The notes: generated by a model from the sequence alone, not told the origin. A DNA stretch of 64,000 nt from Streptococcus pyogenes (GCF_002055535.1 NZ_LN831034.1:868001-932000); one strand, 5' to 3'. Shown: positions 1-9,783, counted from the first letter of the stretch. Numbers and translations: made by a program.

Positions 1-578
1 TGCTACAACCAGCTTTAAAAGGCAAAATTGCTTTTGCTGATCCCAACAGTTCATCAAGTGCCTTCTCACAGCTGACTAATATATTGTTAGCTAAGGGGGG
101 GTACACAAACGCTGACGCTTGGGCTTACATGAAGCGCTTGTTGGTCAATATGAATTCTATTAGGGCTACGAGTTCTTCAGAAGTCTATCAATCTGTCGCT
201 GAGGGTAAGATGATTGTTGGGCTAACCTACGAAGATCCTTGTATCAACCTGCAAAAAAGTGGTGCCAATGTTTCCATTGTTTATCCAAAAGAAGGAACGG
301 TGTTTGTGCCCTCCTCTGTTGCTATTATCAAACATGCGCCAAACATGACAGAGGCTAAGCTCTTTATTAATTTTATGTTATCACGTGATGTGCAAAATGC
401 CTTTGGCCAATCAACCAGTAACCGACCCATTCGTCAAGATGCCCAAACCAGTCACGACATGAAAGCCTTAGAAACGATAGCTACTTTGAAAGAGGATTAT
501 GCTTATGTTACCAAGCACAAGAAAAAAATAGTGGCTACGTACAACCAGTTGCGCCAACGGTTGGAAAAAGCTAAGTAG
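1..578 (+). CDS. Extracellular solute-binding protein of an iron-type ABC transporter (5' end outside window)
   Basis: An open frame runs from the window edge (first full codon at base 3) to TAG at 578, giving 191 residues of a C-terminal part. The visible sequence has the alternating helix/strand make-up of family 1/6 periplasmic-type binding proteins. It ends in the usual helical lid region, including SRDVQNAFGQ and SNRPIR, motifs common in AfuA/FbpA-like ferric-binding proteins. Such a protein would be exported and hand substrate to a membrane permease. The signal peptide and partner genes lie outside the window. The substrate (ferric iron versus another ligand) is inferred from family resemblance only. 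Confidence 0.7.
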   Translation, partial: LQPALKGKIAFADPNSSSSAFSQLTNILLAKGGYTNADAWAYMKRLLVNMNSIRATSSSEVYQSVAEGKMIVGLTYEDPCINLQKSGANVSIVYPKEGTVFVPSSVAIIKHAPNMTEAKLFINFMLSRDVQNAFGQSTSNRPIRQDAQTSHDMKALETIATLKEDYAYVTKHKKKIVATYNQLRQRLEKAK

Positions 579-605
579 GAGTTAAAAGTATGGTATTGTC
601 AACTT

Positions 606-629
606 GAAAAAGGTCCTAAGGCCTTTTTT
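606..629 (+). terminator. Rho-independent terminator after solute-binding protein gene
   Basis: An A-rich arm at 607-613 pairs with 622-628 around an inner CCT/AGG pair, followed by T residues. It lies 29 bp after the stop codon of the upstream gene and before the next start. Confidence 0.7.
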
Positions 630-674
630 CTATGTTATAATTAAGAATCATCTTCAGTTGAGAAAGTAAGGATT

Positions 675-1185
675 ATGCCACCAAAAACTATTGATATTGA
701 AAAGTACCACCAGCTTGCTTGGCAAAGGCAGGCTGAACACCGAAAGTTTTTAGCGACTTTAAAGAAAAAACCACCTAAACATCTAGACAAAATTGTCCAG
801 GACATTCATCAGGAGGTTTTTCAAGAGATTGATTGCACGTCCTGTGCTAATTGTTGCAAAGACCTTGGACCTGATTTGACAGAGACCGATATTGTCAAAA
901 TCGCTAAACTATTCCGAATGAAATTAGCGACTTTTGAAAAGACTTACTTGCGCGTGGATGAGGATGATGATAAGGTTTTCCGGTTCATGCCCTGTCCTTT
1001 TTTAGGAGGGGATAACCTTTGAAGCACTTATGATGTAAGGCCTAAAGCTTGCCGAGAATTCCCTCACACAGACCGTAAAAAAATCTACCAGATTAATCAC
1101 CTCACTTCAAGAACACCTTGATTTGTCCAGCCACCTACGAGTTTGTGGAGCGGTTAAGCAAACGTTTGACCCGTTCTTAGGCTAG
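675..1185 (+). pseudogene. Broken YkgJ-family cysteine-cluster (zinc/iron-chelating) protein
   Basis: The frame opens at ATG 675 and reads through a CxxCxxCC cluster (CTSCANCC, about residues 55-62) typical of YkgJ/UPF0153 proteins. It hits TGA at 1020-1022, exactly where the family has another conserved cysteine (GDNLC), so TGT/TGC to TGA is the likely lesion. The same frame then continues as YDVRPKACREFPH and HTDRKKIYQINHLT. A first frameshift near 1115-1120 leads into NTLICPATYEFVERL, and a second near 1155-1160 into QTFDPFLG ending at TAG 1185. One nonsense mutation plus two frameshifts make this a decayed gene. A 115-residue N-terminal fragment could still be translated. Confidence 0.85.
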
Positions 1186-1266
1186 AAAAAGGTGTTCTTG
1201 TAGTAGAAAGTGTATTTATTATCACTTTTGACAAAAAATCTCTTTCCCTAATTGTTCTAAAGAGGC

Positions 1267-1323
1267 GACAATCCTTAATCACTGTTAACAAACAGTTAAC
1301 CGATAAGTGGATTAAGGTTTGTC
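1267..1323. repeat. Long imperfect inverted repeat upstream of the acetyltransferase gene
   Basis: Arm 1267-1289 (GACAATCCTTAATC..GTTAAC) is complementary to 1295-1323 (GTTAAC..GATTAAGG.TTGTC), with a five-base loop and a small internal bulge. It lies about 30 bp before the start codon of the next gene. No T-run follows, so it is not a standard terminator. It may be a leader hairpin or an operator. Confidence 0.6.
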
Positions 1324-1356
1324 ATCTCAAATAAAATACCCTCAAAAGGAGACCTT

Positions 1357-1923
1357 ATGACCACAGAATTTGACAAAATGACTAGAGGCGAATGGTATGA
1401 TGCTAATTTTGATTCGGAACTGATTCAAAAACGCATGATGGCACAAGACCTCTGTTTCGATTTAAACCAATTAAAGCCTAGTCGAGAAGAAGAACGCTCT
1501 GCCGTTTTAAACCAACTTTTTGGACAATCTTTTGAGGGCTTGGTCCTGCTCAGCCCTTTCATCTGTGACTATGGTAAGAACATTACTTTTGGGAAGAATT
1601 GCTTTATTAACAGCAATTGTTATTTCATGGATGGGGCGAAGATTGCCTTGGGCGATAATGTCTTTGTAGGTCCTTCGACAGGTTTTTACACGGCAAATCA
1701 CCCTCTAGATTATAAACGCCGCAATGAGGGGCTTGAAAAAGCTTTACCAATTACCATAGGAGATAATGTCTGGTTTGGTGCCAATGTCAATGTTATGCCC
1801 GGCGTTACTATTGGCAGTGGTTGTGTGATTGCGTCAGGATCAGTTGTTACCCATGATATTCCAGTCAATTCCCTTGCGGCAGGTGTTCCTTGCCAAGTTG
1901 TACGGAAAATTGAGCAGGAGTAG
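1357..1923 (+). CDS. maa: Sugar O-acetyltransferase (maltose/galactoside acetyltransferase family)
   Basis: The 188-residue protein is a full-length member of the hexapeptide-repeat (left-handed beta-helix) acetyltransferases. An N-terminal helical Mac domain (residues 5-60, from MTRGEWYDANFDSEL) precedes coils of (I/V)-G-x-x-x repeats from about 65 to 175. The catalytic histidine lies in TANHPLD (His115). The enzyme would transfer acetyl from acetyl-CoA to a sugar hydroxyl in the cytoplasm. A clear AAAGGAG ribosome site at 1347 supports the ATG. The HAD gene follows by 3 bp, so the two are probably cotranscribed. The exact sugar acceptor cannot be read from sequence. Confidence 0.88.
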   Translation: MTTEFDKMTRGEWYDANFDSELIQKRMMAQDLCFDLNQLKPSREEERSAVLNQLFGQSFEGLVLLSPFICDYGKNITFGKNCFINSNCYFMDGAKIALGDNVFVGPSTGFYTANHPLDYKRRNEGLEKALPITIGDNVWFGANVNVMPGVTIGSGCVIASGSVVTHDIPVNSLAAGVPCQVVRKIEQE

Positions 1924-1926
1924 AAA

Positions 1927-2628
1927 GTGAGGCAAAAAGTGCATTACAACTTTCTTTTTTTCGACCTTGACCATACCCTACTTGATTTTGATGCGGCAGA
2001 AGAGGTTGCTTTGACCAAGTTGCTAGAAGAGTACCAGGTTATTGATATTAAGGCTTACAAGGACTACTATAAGCCGATGAATCAGAACTTATGGAAACAG
2101 TTAGAAGGTGGGGATATTAGTAAAGCTGATTTGGTTAACTCTCGCTTTGCTCTGCTATTTGCTCATTTTGGAGTGACGGTTGATGGCAGGCAGTTAGCAG
2201 AAGGTTATCAAAAGCATTTAAAAGATCAAGGGCAAGTTTATGCTGGTGCTAAGGAGCTGTTAGCGGACTTAACTGCCCAAGGCTATAATCTTTATGCGGC
2301 AACTAATGGCATCGCAACGATTCAACAAGGCCGATTGCAAGCGTCTGGTTTGGCACCTTACTTCAAAGCCATTTTCATTTCGGAACAGTCGGGTAGTCAA
2401 AAACCTAAAAAAGCTTTCTATGATTGGATGACCCAGCAGGTTTCCAATTACCAACCTGATCAAGCTTTGATGATTGGTGATAGTTTATCGGCTGATGTTC
2501 AAGGTGGAATTAATGCTGGCATGGATACCTTATGGTACAACCCAAAGCATCTCCTGAATAACAGCCCTGTTCATCCTACCTATGAGGTGTCAGATTATCA
2601 AGCTCTGCTGAATTGTATTGCGGAGTAA
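1927..2628 (+). CDS. HAD-family hydrolase, YjjG type (noncanonical pyrimidine nucleotidase)
   Basis: The 233-residue protein has all four haloacid dehalogenase motifs: DLDHT near residue 13 (nucleophile and general acid), the Thr of AATNG, Lys in SGSQKPKKAF, and IGDSLSADVQGG. The C1 cap is the helical type of YjjG/YfnB, whose members hydrolyse nucleoside monophosphates and protect against noncanonical pyrimidines. The start is GTG: 1927 has AGGAG 6 nt upstream, and an alternative GTG lies at 1939. It follows the acetyltransferase by 3 bp, so it is probably translated from the same mRNA. The substrate is inferred from the family. Confidence 0.82.
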   Translation: MRQKVHYNFLFFDLDHTLLDFDAAEEVALTKLLEEYQVIDIKAYKDYYKPMNQNLWKQLEGGDISKADLVNSRFALLFAHFGVTVDGRQLAEGYQKHLKDQGQVYAGAKELLADLTAQGYNLYAATNGIATIQQGRLQASGLAPYFKAIFISEQSGSQKPKKAFYDWMTQQVSNYQPDQALMIGDSLSADVQGGINAGMDTLWYNPKHLLNNSPVHPTYEVSDYQALLNCIAE

Positions 2629-2663
2629 CAGACAATAGCCTTTAAAAATAGCGTAGTCATTTT

Positions 2664-2692
2664 TTGAAATCGATTTCATAATCTGGTAGACT
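2664..2692 (+). promoter_or_regulatory. gabD promoter overlapped by a catabolite response element (cre)
   Basis: TTGAAA (2664-2669) and TAGACT (2687-2692) are 17 bp apart. Bases 2665-2678 read TGAAATCGATTTCA, a perfect 14-bp palindrome matching the CcpA consensus TGWAANCGNTNWCA at every fixed position. It covers the -35 box, so CcpA binding should repress the dehydrogenase gene when glucose is plentiful. Confidence 0.8.
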
Positions 2693-2722
2693 AAGGTTAT
2701 CACGAAAAGGAGGCTATATGTG

Positions 2723-4120
2723 ATGGCTTATCAAACTATTTACCCTTATACAAATGAAGTCCTTCATACATTTGATAATATGACCGATCAAGGTTTGGCA
2801 GATGTCCTTGAAAGAGCTCACCTTCTCTATAAAAAATGGCGCAAGGAAGATCATTTAGAAGAACGTAAAGCCCAGCTTCATCAAGTGGCTAATATTCTTC
2901 GTCGTGACCGCGATAAATACGCTGAAATCATGACCAAAGACATGGGAAAACTGTTCACAGAAGCCCAAGGTGAAGTAAATCTTTGTGCCGATATTGCTGA
3001 TTACTACGCTGATAAGGCAGATGAATTTTTGATGTCTACGCCACTAGAAACGGATTCAGGTCAAGCTTACTATTTGAAACAATCAACTGGTGTTATCCTA
3101 GCTGTTGAGCCTTGGAATTTTCCTTACTATCAAATCATGCGGGTCTTTGCGCCAAACTTTATTGTTGGAAACCCAATGGTTTTAAAACACGCGTCCATTT
3201 GCCCACGCTCTGCCCAATCTTTCGAAGAATTAGTTCTTGAAGCTGGTGCTGAAGCAGGTAGTATTACCAATTTGTTTATTTCTTATGACCAAGTATCACA
3301 AGTGATTGCTGATAAACGTGTGGTTGGTGTCTGCTTGACAGGTTCCGAACGTGGAGGAGCTAGCATTGCAGAAGAAGCTGGTAAAAACTTGAAAAAAACA
3401 ACCCTTGAATTGGGTGGAGATGATGCCTTTATTATCCTTGATGACGCGGATTGGGATCAATTAGAGAAGGTGCTTTACTTCTCTCGTCTCTACAATGCAG
3501 GTCAAGTATGTACCTCATCGAAACGTTTTATCGTGCTTGACAAAGACTATGACCGTTTCAAAGAGTTATTAACAAAAGTCTTCAAAACAGCTAAATGGGG
3601 TGACCCAATGGATCCCGAAACGACGTTGGCGCCATTATCATCAGCTCAAGCTAAAGCAGATGTTCTTGACCAAATTAAGTTGGCCTTGGATCATGGTGCG
3701 GAGTTGGTTTATGGTGGTGAAGCGATTGATCATCCAGGTCATTTTGTCATGCCAACCATTATTGCTGGCCTCACAAAAGACAACCCTATTTACTATCAAG
3801 AAATCTTTGGCCCAGTCGGTGAAATCTACAAAGTGTCTTCTGAAGAAGAAGCGATTGAAGTGGCGAATGATTCTAACTATGGCCTTGGAGGTACTATCTT
3901 TAGTAGCAATCAAGAACATGCGAAAGCCGTAGCTGCTAAAATTGAAACTGGTATGTCTTTTATCAACTCAGGCTGGACAAGTCTTCCGGAACTCCCATTT
4001 GGTGGGATTAAACATTCAGGCTATGGTCGTGAATTGAGTGAGCTTGGCTTTACATCTTTTGTGAATGAACACCTTATCTATATTCCGAATAAAACGAATA
4101 ATGGCAATACTAAAGTTTGA
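2723..4120 (+). CDS. gabD: NAD(P)-dependent succinate-semialdehyde dehydrogenase
   Basis: The 465-residue protein is a complete aldehyde dehydrogenase superfamily member. It shows PWNFPYYQ (cofactor-binding loop, about residue 130), LTGSERGG, LELGGDDAF with the general-base Glu, and the nucleophilic Cys in NAGQVCTSS. The C-terminal oligomerisation strand is PFGGIKHSGYGRE. It most resembles streptococcal GabD-type enzymes that oxidise succinate semialdehyde to succinate. A GTG at 2720 and an ATG at 2723 are adjacent, and AAGGAGG at 2707-2713 places the ATG at the better spacing. It is transcribed alone from a promoter carrying a cre site, so it should be under carbon catabolite repression. Confidence 0.88.
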   Translation: MAYQTIYPYTNEVLHTFDNMTDQGLADVLERAHLLYKKWRKEDHLEERKAQLHQVANILRRDRDKYAEIMTKDMGKLFTEAQGEVNLCADIADYYADKADEFLMSTPLETDSGQAYYLKQSTGVILAVEPWNFPYYQIMRVFAPNFIVGNPMVLKHASICPRSAQSFEELVLEAGAEAGSITNLFISYDQVSQVIADKRVVGVCLTGSERGGASIAEEAGKNLKKTTLELGGDDAFIILDDADWDQLEKVLYFSRLYNAGQVCTSSKRFIVLDKDYDRFKELLTKVFKTAKWGDPMDPETTLAPLSSAQAKADVLDQIKLALDHGAELVYGGEAIDHPGHFVMPTIIAGLTKDNPIYYQEIFGPVGEIYKVSSEEEAIEVANDSNYGLGGTIFSSNQEHAKAVAAKIETGMSFINSGWTSLPELPFGGIKHSGYGRELSELGFTSFVNEHLIYIPNKTNNGNTKV

Positions 4121-4145
4121 TCTAGATTGTTAAAGGAGATCTGCT

Positions 4146-4187
4146 CGCCTTAATAAACAATCAAGGCGTTACACTCTTCTTTTTTAA
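4146..4187 (+). terminator. Probable terminator after gabD
   Basis: CGCCTT (4146-4151) pairs with AAGGCG (4163-4168), and a T-rich stretch follows about ten bases later. The distance to the T-run makes this a weaker call. Confidence 0.45.
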
Positions 4188-4221
4188 AGTCAAAATTTTA
4201 AAAATTTGATAAACTAGTAAC

Positions 4222-6018
4222 ATGAACGAACTGATTAAACATAAACTAGAACTCTTACCAGACAGCCCTGGCTGTTACTTACATAAAGATAAAGAAGGAA
4301 CTATTATCTATGTCGGTAAGGCCAAGAATTTGAAAAAACGCGTCCGGTCCTATTTTCGTGGGAGCCATGATACCAAAACAGAGTTACTAGTATCTGAGAT
4401 TGTAGATTTCGAATATATTGTAACAGAGTCAGATACCGAAGCGCTTTTGTTGGAAATTAACTTGATTCAAAAAAATATGCCTAAGTACAACATCAAGTTA
4501 AAAGATGATAAATCTTATCCCTTTCTCAAAATCACAAATGAGTCTTTTCCTCGGTTAGTGATTACAAGATATATTAAGAAAAATGATGGATTGTACTTTG
4601 GGCCCTACCCAGATTCTTACACTGCTAATGAAGTTAAAAAGTTATTAGATAGGATTTTTCCATTTAAAAAGTGTAAAAATCCTATCAATAAGGTCTGTTT
4701 TTATTACCATTTAGGCCAGTGCTGTGCTCATACCATTTGTCATACAGACAAGGCCTATTGGGATCGTTTAATTGATGATGTTAAGCACTTTTTAAATGGT
4801 AAAGATGACAAAATTATTGAAGATCTTCGTTCTAAGATGTTAGCAGCTTCTAAAGAAATGGCATTTGAACGTGCCGCTGAATATCGAGATTTGATTTCAG
4901 GTATTGCCACCATGCGCACCAAGCAGCGGGTGATGAGCAAGGATTTGCAAGATAGAGATATCTTTGGCTATTATGTTGATAAGGGATGGATGTGTGTCCA
5001 AGTTTTCTTTGTGCGTCAAGGGAAATTAATTCAGCGTGATGTTAACCTTTTTCCCTATTATACCGATGCAGAAGAAGATTTCTTAACTTATATGGGGCAA
5101 TTTTACCAAGATAAACAGCATTTCATCCCTAAAGAAGTCTTTATTCCAGAAGCTATTGATGAAGAACTGGTAGCCGCTATTGTGCCAACCAAAATCATCA
5201 AACCCAAACGCGGTGAAAAAAAACAACTGGTAGCTTTGGCTACTAAGAATGCTCGTGTTAGTCTGCAACAAAAATTTGATTTATTAGAAAAAGATATCAA
5301 AAAAACGAGTGGTGCTATCGAAAATTTAGGTCAGTTACTTAGGATTGACAAGCCTGTGCGCATTGAAGCCTTTGATAATTCTAACATTCAAGGGACAAGT
5401 CCAGTTGCGGCTATGGTTGTTTTTGTTGATGGCAAACCTAGTAAGAAAGATTATCGTAAATTTAAGATTAAAACAGTGGTGGGACCAGATGATTATGCCA
5501 GTATGAGAGAAGTGCTTTTTCGAAGGTACAGTCGGGTGAAAAAGGAGGGACTGCAAGCTCCTAACTTGATTATTGTTGATGGAGGCGTTGGACAAGTCAA
5601 TGTGGCCAAAGATGTGATAGAAAAACAACTTGGACTCACTATTCCTGTTGCGGGACTTCAAAAAAACGATAAGCACCAGACCCATGATTTGCTTTTTGGA
5701 AACCCACTTGAAGTTGTACCGTTGCCGCGCCGTTCTGAAGAGTTTTTCTTACTGCATCGGATTCAAGACGAAGTGCATCGCTTTGCAGTTACATTTCATA
5801 GACAAGTGCGACGTAAAAATTCTTTTTCATCAACATTAGATCATATTTCAGGGCTTGGCCCAAAGCGAAAACAGTTATTACTAAGACACTTTAAAACCAT
5901 AACAGCGATTGCATCAGCTACCTCTGAGGAGATTCAAGCTTTAGGTATACCTAAAACAGTAGTTGAAGCAATACAGCAACAGATAACAGACAATAAAAAT
6001 GATAGATCGTCCCCTTAA
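4222..6018 (+). CDS. uvrC: Excinuclease ABC subunit C
   Basis: The 598-residue protein is full length for UvrC. The N-terminal GIY-YIG nuclease domain (residues 12-95, with [13 protein letters not shown]) makes the 3' incision. A Cys-rich segment follows (residues about 150-175), then a UVR domain that binds UvrB (near residues 200-235, [13 protein letters not shown]). Next are the RNase H-like endonuclease domain making the 5' incision ([17 protein letters not shown]) and a C-terminal helix-hairpin-helix pair ([10 protein letters not shown]). It acts in cytoplasmic nucleotide excision repair. It is transcribed alone, and the ribosome site before ATG 4222 is weak. Confidence 0.97.
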   Translation: MNELIKHKLELLPDSPGCYLHKDKEGTIIYVGKAKNLKKRVRSYFRGSHDTKTELLVSEIVDFEYIVTESDTEALLLEINLIQKNMPKYNIKLKDDKSYPFLKITNESFPRLVITRYIKKNDGLYFGPYPDSYTANEVKKLLDRIFPFKKCKNPINKVCFYYHLGQCCAHTICHTDKAYWDRLIDDVKHFLNGKDDKIIEDLRSKMLAASKEMAFERAAEYRDLISGIATMRTKQRVMSKDLQDRDIFGYYVDKGWMCVQVFFVRQGKLIQRDVNLFPYYTDAEEDFLTYMGQFYQDKQHFIPKEVFIPEAIDEELVAAIVPTKIIKPKRGEKKQLVALATKNARVSLQQKFDLLEKDIKKTSGAIENLGQLLRIDKPVRIEAFDNSNIQGTSPVAAMVVFVDGKPSKKDYRKFKIKTVVGPDDYASMREVLFRRYSRVKKEGLQAPNLIIVDGGVGQVNVAKDVIEKQLGLTIPVAGLQKNDKHQTHDLLFGNPLEVVPLPRRSEEFFLLHRIQDEVHRFAVTFHRQVRRKNSFSSTLDHISGLGPKRKQLLLRHFKTITAIASATSEEIQALGIPKTVVEAIQQQITDNKNDRSSP

Positions 6019-6202
6019 ATAAGTGTTATGTTTTCAGTACTGATGAGGTAAAAAGGCGCTACTTGTTACGCACGACATTTCAGTTCGTTATTTTGAAACT
6101 TTCAGAAGGTTGCGAAGTGTAGTGAGTTTATGATTTTAAAAACTATTTTATGGTAAAATAAAATGGTATTAAAAAAAACAGATTTAGATAGGAAGTTTTG
6201 AA

Positions 6203-6805
6203 ATGAAATTTCTAGAGTTAAACAAAAAACGCCATGCCATTAAGACCTTTAATGACCAGCCAGTTGACTACGAGGATTTGCGAACAGCCATTGAGATTGC
6301 AACCTTAGCACCTAGTGCCAATAACATTCAACCTTGGAAATTTGTAGTCGTTCAAGAGAAAAAAGCTGAGTTAGCAAAAGGGTTACCTCTAGCAAATAAA
6401 GTGCAGGTTGAACAGGCTCAATATGTAGTGGCGCTATTTTCAGACACTGATTTAGCTTTACGTTCTCGTAAAATTGCCCGTATCGGTGTCAAATCATTAC
6501 CAGACGACTTAATTGGTTATTATATGGAGACTTTGCCACCACGTTTTGCTGCTTTTAATGAGGTTCAAACCGGTGAGTACTTAGCTATTAATGCAGGCAT
6601 TGTGGCTATGAACTTGGTGTTATCCTTGACGGATCAAAAGATTGCTTCCAATATTATCCTTGGTTTTGATAAGTCAACGACCAATGAGATTTTAGACATC
6701 GATCCGCGTTTTCGTCCAGAATTATTGATTACTGTTGGCTATAGTGACGAGAAACCAGAACCAAGTTATCGTTTGCCTGTTGATGAAGTCATCGAAAGAA
6801 GATAG
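6203..6805 (+). CDS. Nitroreductase family FMN-dependent oxidoreductase
   Basis: The 200-residue protein carries the nitroreductase FMN phosphate site near the N-terminus (KKRHAIKTF). APSANNIQPWKF (about residues 35-46) is the loop that contacts the flavin. The length and fold pattern fit the homodimeric NfsB/YfkO-type enzymes that use NAD(P)H to reduce nitro compounds or quinones. AGGAAG precedes ATG 6203. The physiological substrate cannot be told from the sequence. It lies upstream of pepV on the same strand with a 124-bp gap and may be cotranscribed. Confidence 0.85.
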   Translation: MKFLELNKKRHAIKTFNDQPVDYEDLRTAIEIATLAPSANNIQPWKFVVVQEKKAELAKGLPLANKVQVEQAQYVVALFSDTDLALRSRKIARIGVKSLPDDLIGYYMETLPPRFAAFNEVQTGEYLAINAGIVAMNLVLSLTDQKIASNIILGFDKSTTNEILDIDPRFRPELLITVGYSDEKPEPSYRLPVDEVIERR

Positions 6806-6929
6806 AGTCAGGACAATTAGTTAAATGTAATGTCCAGATGCGCTACTGAGCGACCACTATTGTTAGACTGATACTATTTTGGCTTATTTTAAGTTAAACA
6901 TTATCCCTAAAACGAATAAGGAGAGTATA

Positions 6930-8339
6930 ATGACAACCATTGATTTTAAAGCAGAAGTTGACAAACGTAAAAAAGCTATGCTAGCAGATTTAGTTGACCT
7001 ATTACGCATTAATTCAGAACGCGATGACCAATTAGCTGATGATAAACACCCATTTGGCCCAGGTCCAGTTAAGGCCTTGGAGCATTTCCTCGCAATGGCT
7101 GAGCGTGATGGCTACAAAACGCGTAATATTGATAACTATGCAGGTGACTTTGAATTTGGTCAAGGTGATGAAGTACTAGGAATCTTTGGTCACCTTGATG
7201 TTGTGCCAGCTGGTAGCGGTTGGGATACAGACCCTTATGAGCCAGTGATTAAAGACGATCGCATCTATGCGCGTGGGTCTTCGGATGATAAAGGACCAAC
7301 CATGGCGTGTTACTACGCTCTGAAAATCATTAAAGAACTGGGTCTTCCTGTGTCTAAAAAAGTTCGTTTCATTGTTGGTACCGATGAAGAATCTGGCTGG
7401 GGGGATATGGATTATTACTTTGCTCATAATGGCTTGAAAAATCCAGATTTTGGTTTCTCACCAGATGCTGAATTTCCAATTATCAATGGTGAGAAAGGAA
7501 ATATCACTGAATACCTCCATTTCGCTGGTGACAACAAGGGCGCTTTTGTGCTTCATCGCTTCCAAGGTGGGTTGCGTGAAAACATGGTACCAGAATCTGC
7601 CACAGCTGTCATTACGGCACCGCATGACCTTGATGTGCTAGAAGCAGCTTTGGAGCAATTTTTATCAGAACATGGTGTTAAAGGTTCTATGAAGGCTACT
7701 GATGGTAAAATTGAAGTAACTATTATTGGTAAGTCTGCTCACGGGTCGACTCCAGAAGCGGGTGTTAATGGTGCTACCTTGTTGGCTAAATTCCTGAATC
7801 AATTTACCTTTGAAGGGGCTGCTAAGGATTATTTACATGTGGCAGGTGAGGTGCTTCATGAAGACTTTGCGGCAGAAAAACTAGGCCTTGCTTATACTGA
7901 TGACCGTATGGGAGCCCTGAGCATGAACGCAGGTGTCTTCACCTTTGATAGTCAATCAGCTGACAATACCATCGCCTTGAATTTCCGCTATCCCAAAGGA
8001 ACTGATGCGGCAACCTTAAAAGCAGGATTGGAAAAATTACCAGGATTAACTAAGGTAAGCCTTTCTGAGCATGAACATACACCTCATTATGTGCCAATGG
8101 ATGATGAATTAGTAGCTACCTTACTTGCTGTTTACGAAAAACAAACAGGTCTTAAAGGCTACGAACAAGTTATCGGCGGAGGAACCTTTGGGCGCTTGCT
8201 AGAACGTGGTGTGGCCTTTGGAGCGATGTTCCCAGGTGATGAAAACACTATGCACCAAGCTAATGAGTATATGCCTTTAGAAAATATTTATCGCTCAGCA
8301 GCTATTTATGCTGAAGCAATCTACGAATTAATTAAATAA
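6930..8339 (+). CDS. pepV: Dipeptidase PepV (M20 metallopeptidase)
   Basis: The 469-residue zinc aminopeptidase belongs to the M20 family. Metal ligands and catalytic residues lie in GHLDVVPAGSGW, ARGSSDDKGP, TDEESGWGDMDYY and, near the C-terminus, TMHQANEYMP. The lid domain (about residues 185-380) is intact. PepV enzymes cleave a wide range of dipeptides in the cytoplasm during peptide nutrition. An upstream in-frame ATG exists at 6879, but AAGGAG at 6918-6923 sits correctly for ATG 6930, and the protein then starts as in the family (MTTIDFKAEV). A strong hairpin terminator follows. Confidence 0.93.
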   Translation: MTTIDFKAEVDKRKKAMLADLVDLLRINSERDDQLADDKHPFGPGPVKALEHFLAMAERDGYKTRNIDNYAGDFEFGQGDEVLGIFGHLDVVPAGSGWDTDPYEPVIKDDRIYARGSSDDKGPTMACYYALKIIKELGLPVSKKVRFIVGTDEESGWGDMDYYFAHNGLKNPDFGFSPDAEFPIINGEKGNITEYLHFAGDNKGAFVLHRFQGGLRENMVPESATAVITAPHDLDVLEAALEQFLSEHGVKGSMKATDGKIEVTIIGKSAHGSTPEAGVNGATLLAKFLNQFTFEGAAKDYLHVAGEVLHEDFAAEKLGLAYTDDRMGALSMNAGVFTFDSQSADNTIALNFRYPKGTDAATLKAGLEKLPGLTKVSLSEHEHTPHYVPMDDELVATLLAVYEKQTGLKGYEQVIGGGTFGRLLERGVAFGAMFPGDENTMHQANEYMPLENIYRSAAIYAEAIYELIK

Positions 8340-8354
8340 GATGCTTATGACAGC

Positions 8355-8386
8355 AAAAAGAGCTGGAACACTGTTCCAGCTCTTTT
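8355..8386. terminator. Bidirectional terminator between pepV and mnmE
   Basis: AAAAGAGCTGGAACA (8356-8370) is perfectly complementary to 8372-8386. A-rich and T-rich ends on the two sides allow it to stop both the rightward pepV and the leftward mnmE transcripts. Confidence 0.88.
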
Positions 8387-8406
8387 GTGATGATTAGAGA
8401 CTGTTG

Positions 8407-9783
8407 TTATTTACCAAGACAGAATTGACTAAAGAGTTGGGTAATGAGTTCATCAGGAGCAGCATCCCCTGTGATTTCTCCGAGAATTTCCCAAGTTCTG
8501 GTTAAATCAACCTGTAGTAAATCAACTGGCATGCCAAGCGCCAAACCGTCATTGACAGCTTCTAAACTCTGGACTGCCTTTTCAATCAAAGAAATGTGGC
8601 GGGCATTTGACAGGTAAGTGGCATCTTGCTCTACCAAACCAGCGTTGTCAAAGAAAAGCTGGTTGATACGATCTTCGATTAGATTAATGTTCTGGTTGGT
8701 TAAAACGGAAATGGGAATGTAGTCATCTGGTAATTGCTCTAATTCAATCTTCTGTTCCAAATCCGTTTTATTCAACAATATAATACGGTTACTGTCCTGA
8801 CTGAGATTTAACAAAGCCCGGTCTTGGTCAGTCAGTTTTTCAGAAGCATTCAGCACAAGAAGAACAAGGTCAGCTTCTTGAAGAGCTTTTTTAGACCGTT
8901 CAACTCCGATTTGTTCGACCAGATCATCTGTCTCACGAATACCGGCCGTATCGACAAGTTTTAGAGGAACTCCCTTGATATTAACGTATTCTTCAATGAC
9001 ATCTCGGGTGGTTCCTGCAATATCAGTCACAATAGCCTTGTCTTCTCGCAACAAATTATTAAGTAAGCTTGACTTACCGACGTTTGGACGACCAATAATA
9101 GCTGTTGATAAGCCCTCACGCAGAATTTTACCGCGTTTAGCTGTTCGAAGGAGACTTTCCAAAAGGCTTTGGAATTCTTGTGTTTTCTCACGTAGCAGAG
9201 CAGTGGTCATTTCTTCCACATCGTCGTATTCAGGGTAGTCAATATTGACTTCGACTTGAGCTAAGGTGTTGAGAATTTCCTGACGGGTGTCATTGATAAG
9301 CTGGGAAAGGGAGCCATCCAGTTGCTTGACTGCAATCGTCATAGCCTTGTCTGTTTTGGCACGAATAATGTCCATGACAGCCTCAGCTTGAGTCAAATCA
9401 ACTCGCCCATTTAAGAAGGCACGTTTGGTGAATTCGCCAGGCTCTGCCATTCTAGCGCCTTGGCGAATCAATAGTTGCAAGATTTCATTTGTCACAGCAA
9501 TACCACCGTGCGTATTGATTTCAACCACATTTTCACGGGTAAAGGTTTTGGGGGCTAGCATGACTGACACCATAACTTCATCGATAATAGTTCCTGTCTT
9601 AGGATTAATGATATGGCCATAGTTAATGGTGTGTGAGGCGACTTGCTCTAAGTTCTTTCCCTTAAAAACAGATTGTGCAATGGCAAGCGCATCTGTCCCT
9701 GATAAACGAACAATGCCAATAGCTCCTTCACCAAGAGGGGTTGAAATGGCGGTAATTGTATCAAATTCTTTAGTTATACTCAT
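8407..9783 (-). CDS. mnmE: tRNA modification GTPase MnmE (TrmE)
   Basis: The 458-residue protein is complete. The N-terminal tetrahydrofolate-binding domain (about 1-118) precedes a helical domain split around a Ras-like G domain with GRPNVGKSS (P-loop, about residue 230), [10 protein letters not shown] (G3) and NKTDL (G4). The C-terminal CLGK carries the invariant cysteine. With MnmG it installs the 5-carboxymethylaminomethyl group on the wobble uridine of several tRNAs, using GTP hydrolysis and a folate one-carbon unit. It is divergent from rplJ. Confidence 0.97.
   Translation of the reverse strand: MSITKEFDTITAISTPLGEGAIGIVRLSGTDALAIAQSVFKGKNLEQVASHTINYGHIINPKTGTIIDEVMVSVMLAPKTFTRENVVEINTHGGIAVTNEILQLLIRQGARMAEPGEFTKRAFLNGRVDLTQAEAVMDIIRAKTDKAMTIAVKQLDGSLSQLINDTRQEILNTLAQVEVNIDYPEYDDVEEMTTALLREKTQEFQSLLESLLRTAKRGKILREGLSTAIIGRPNVGKSSLLNNLLREDKAIVTDIAGTTRDVIEEYVNIKGVPLKLVDTAGIRETDDLVEQIGVERSKKALQEADLVLLVLNASEKLTDQDRALLNLSQDSNRIILLNKTDLEQKIELEQLPDDYIPISVLTNQNINLIEDRINQLFFDNAGLVEQDATYLSNARHISLIEKAVQSLEAVNDGLALGMPVDLLQVDLTRTWEILGEITGDAAPDELITQLFSQFCLGK

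Noticed and set aside
3600..3932. 110-codon plus-strand frame inside gabD
   Set aside because: Alternative frame of a clearly coding gene with unlikely composition.
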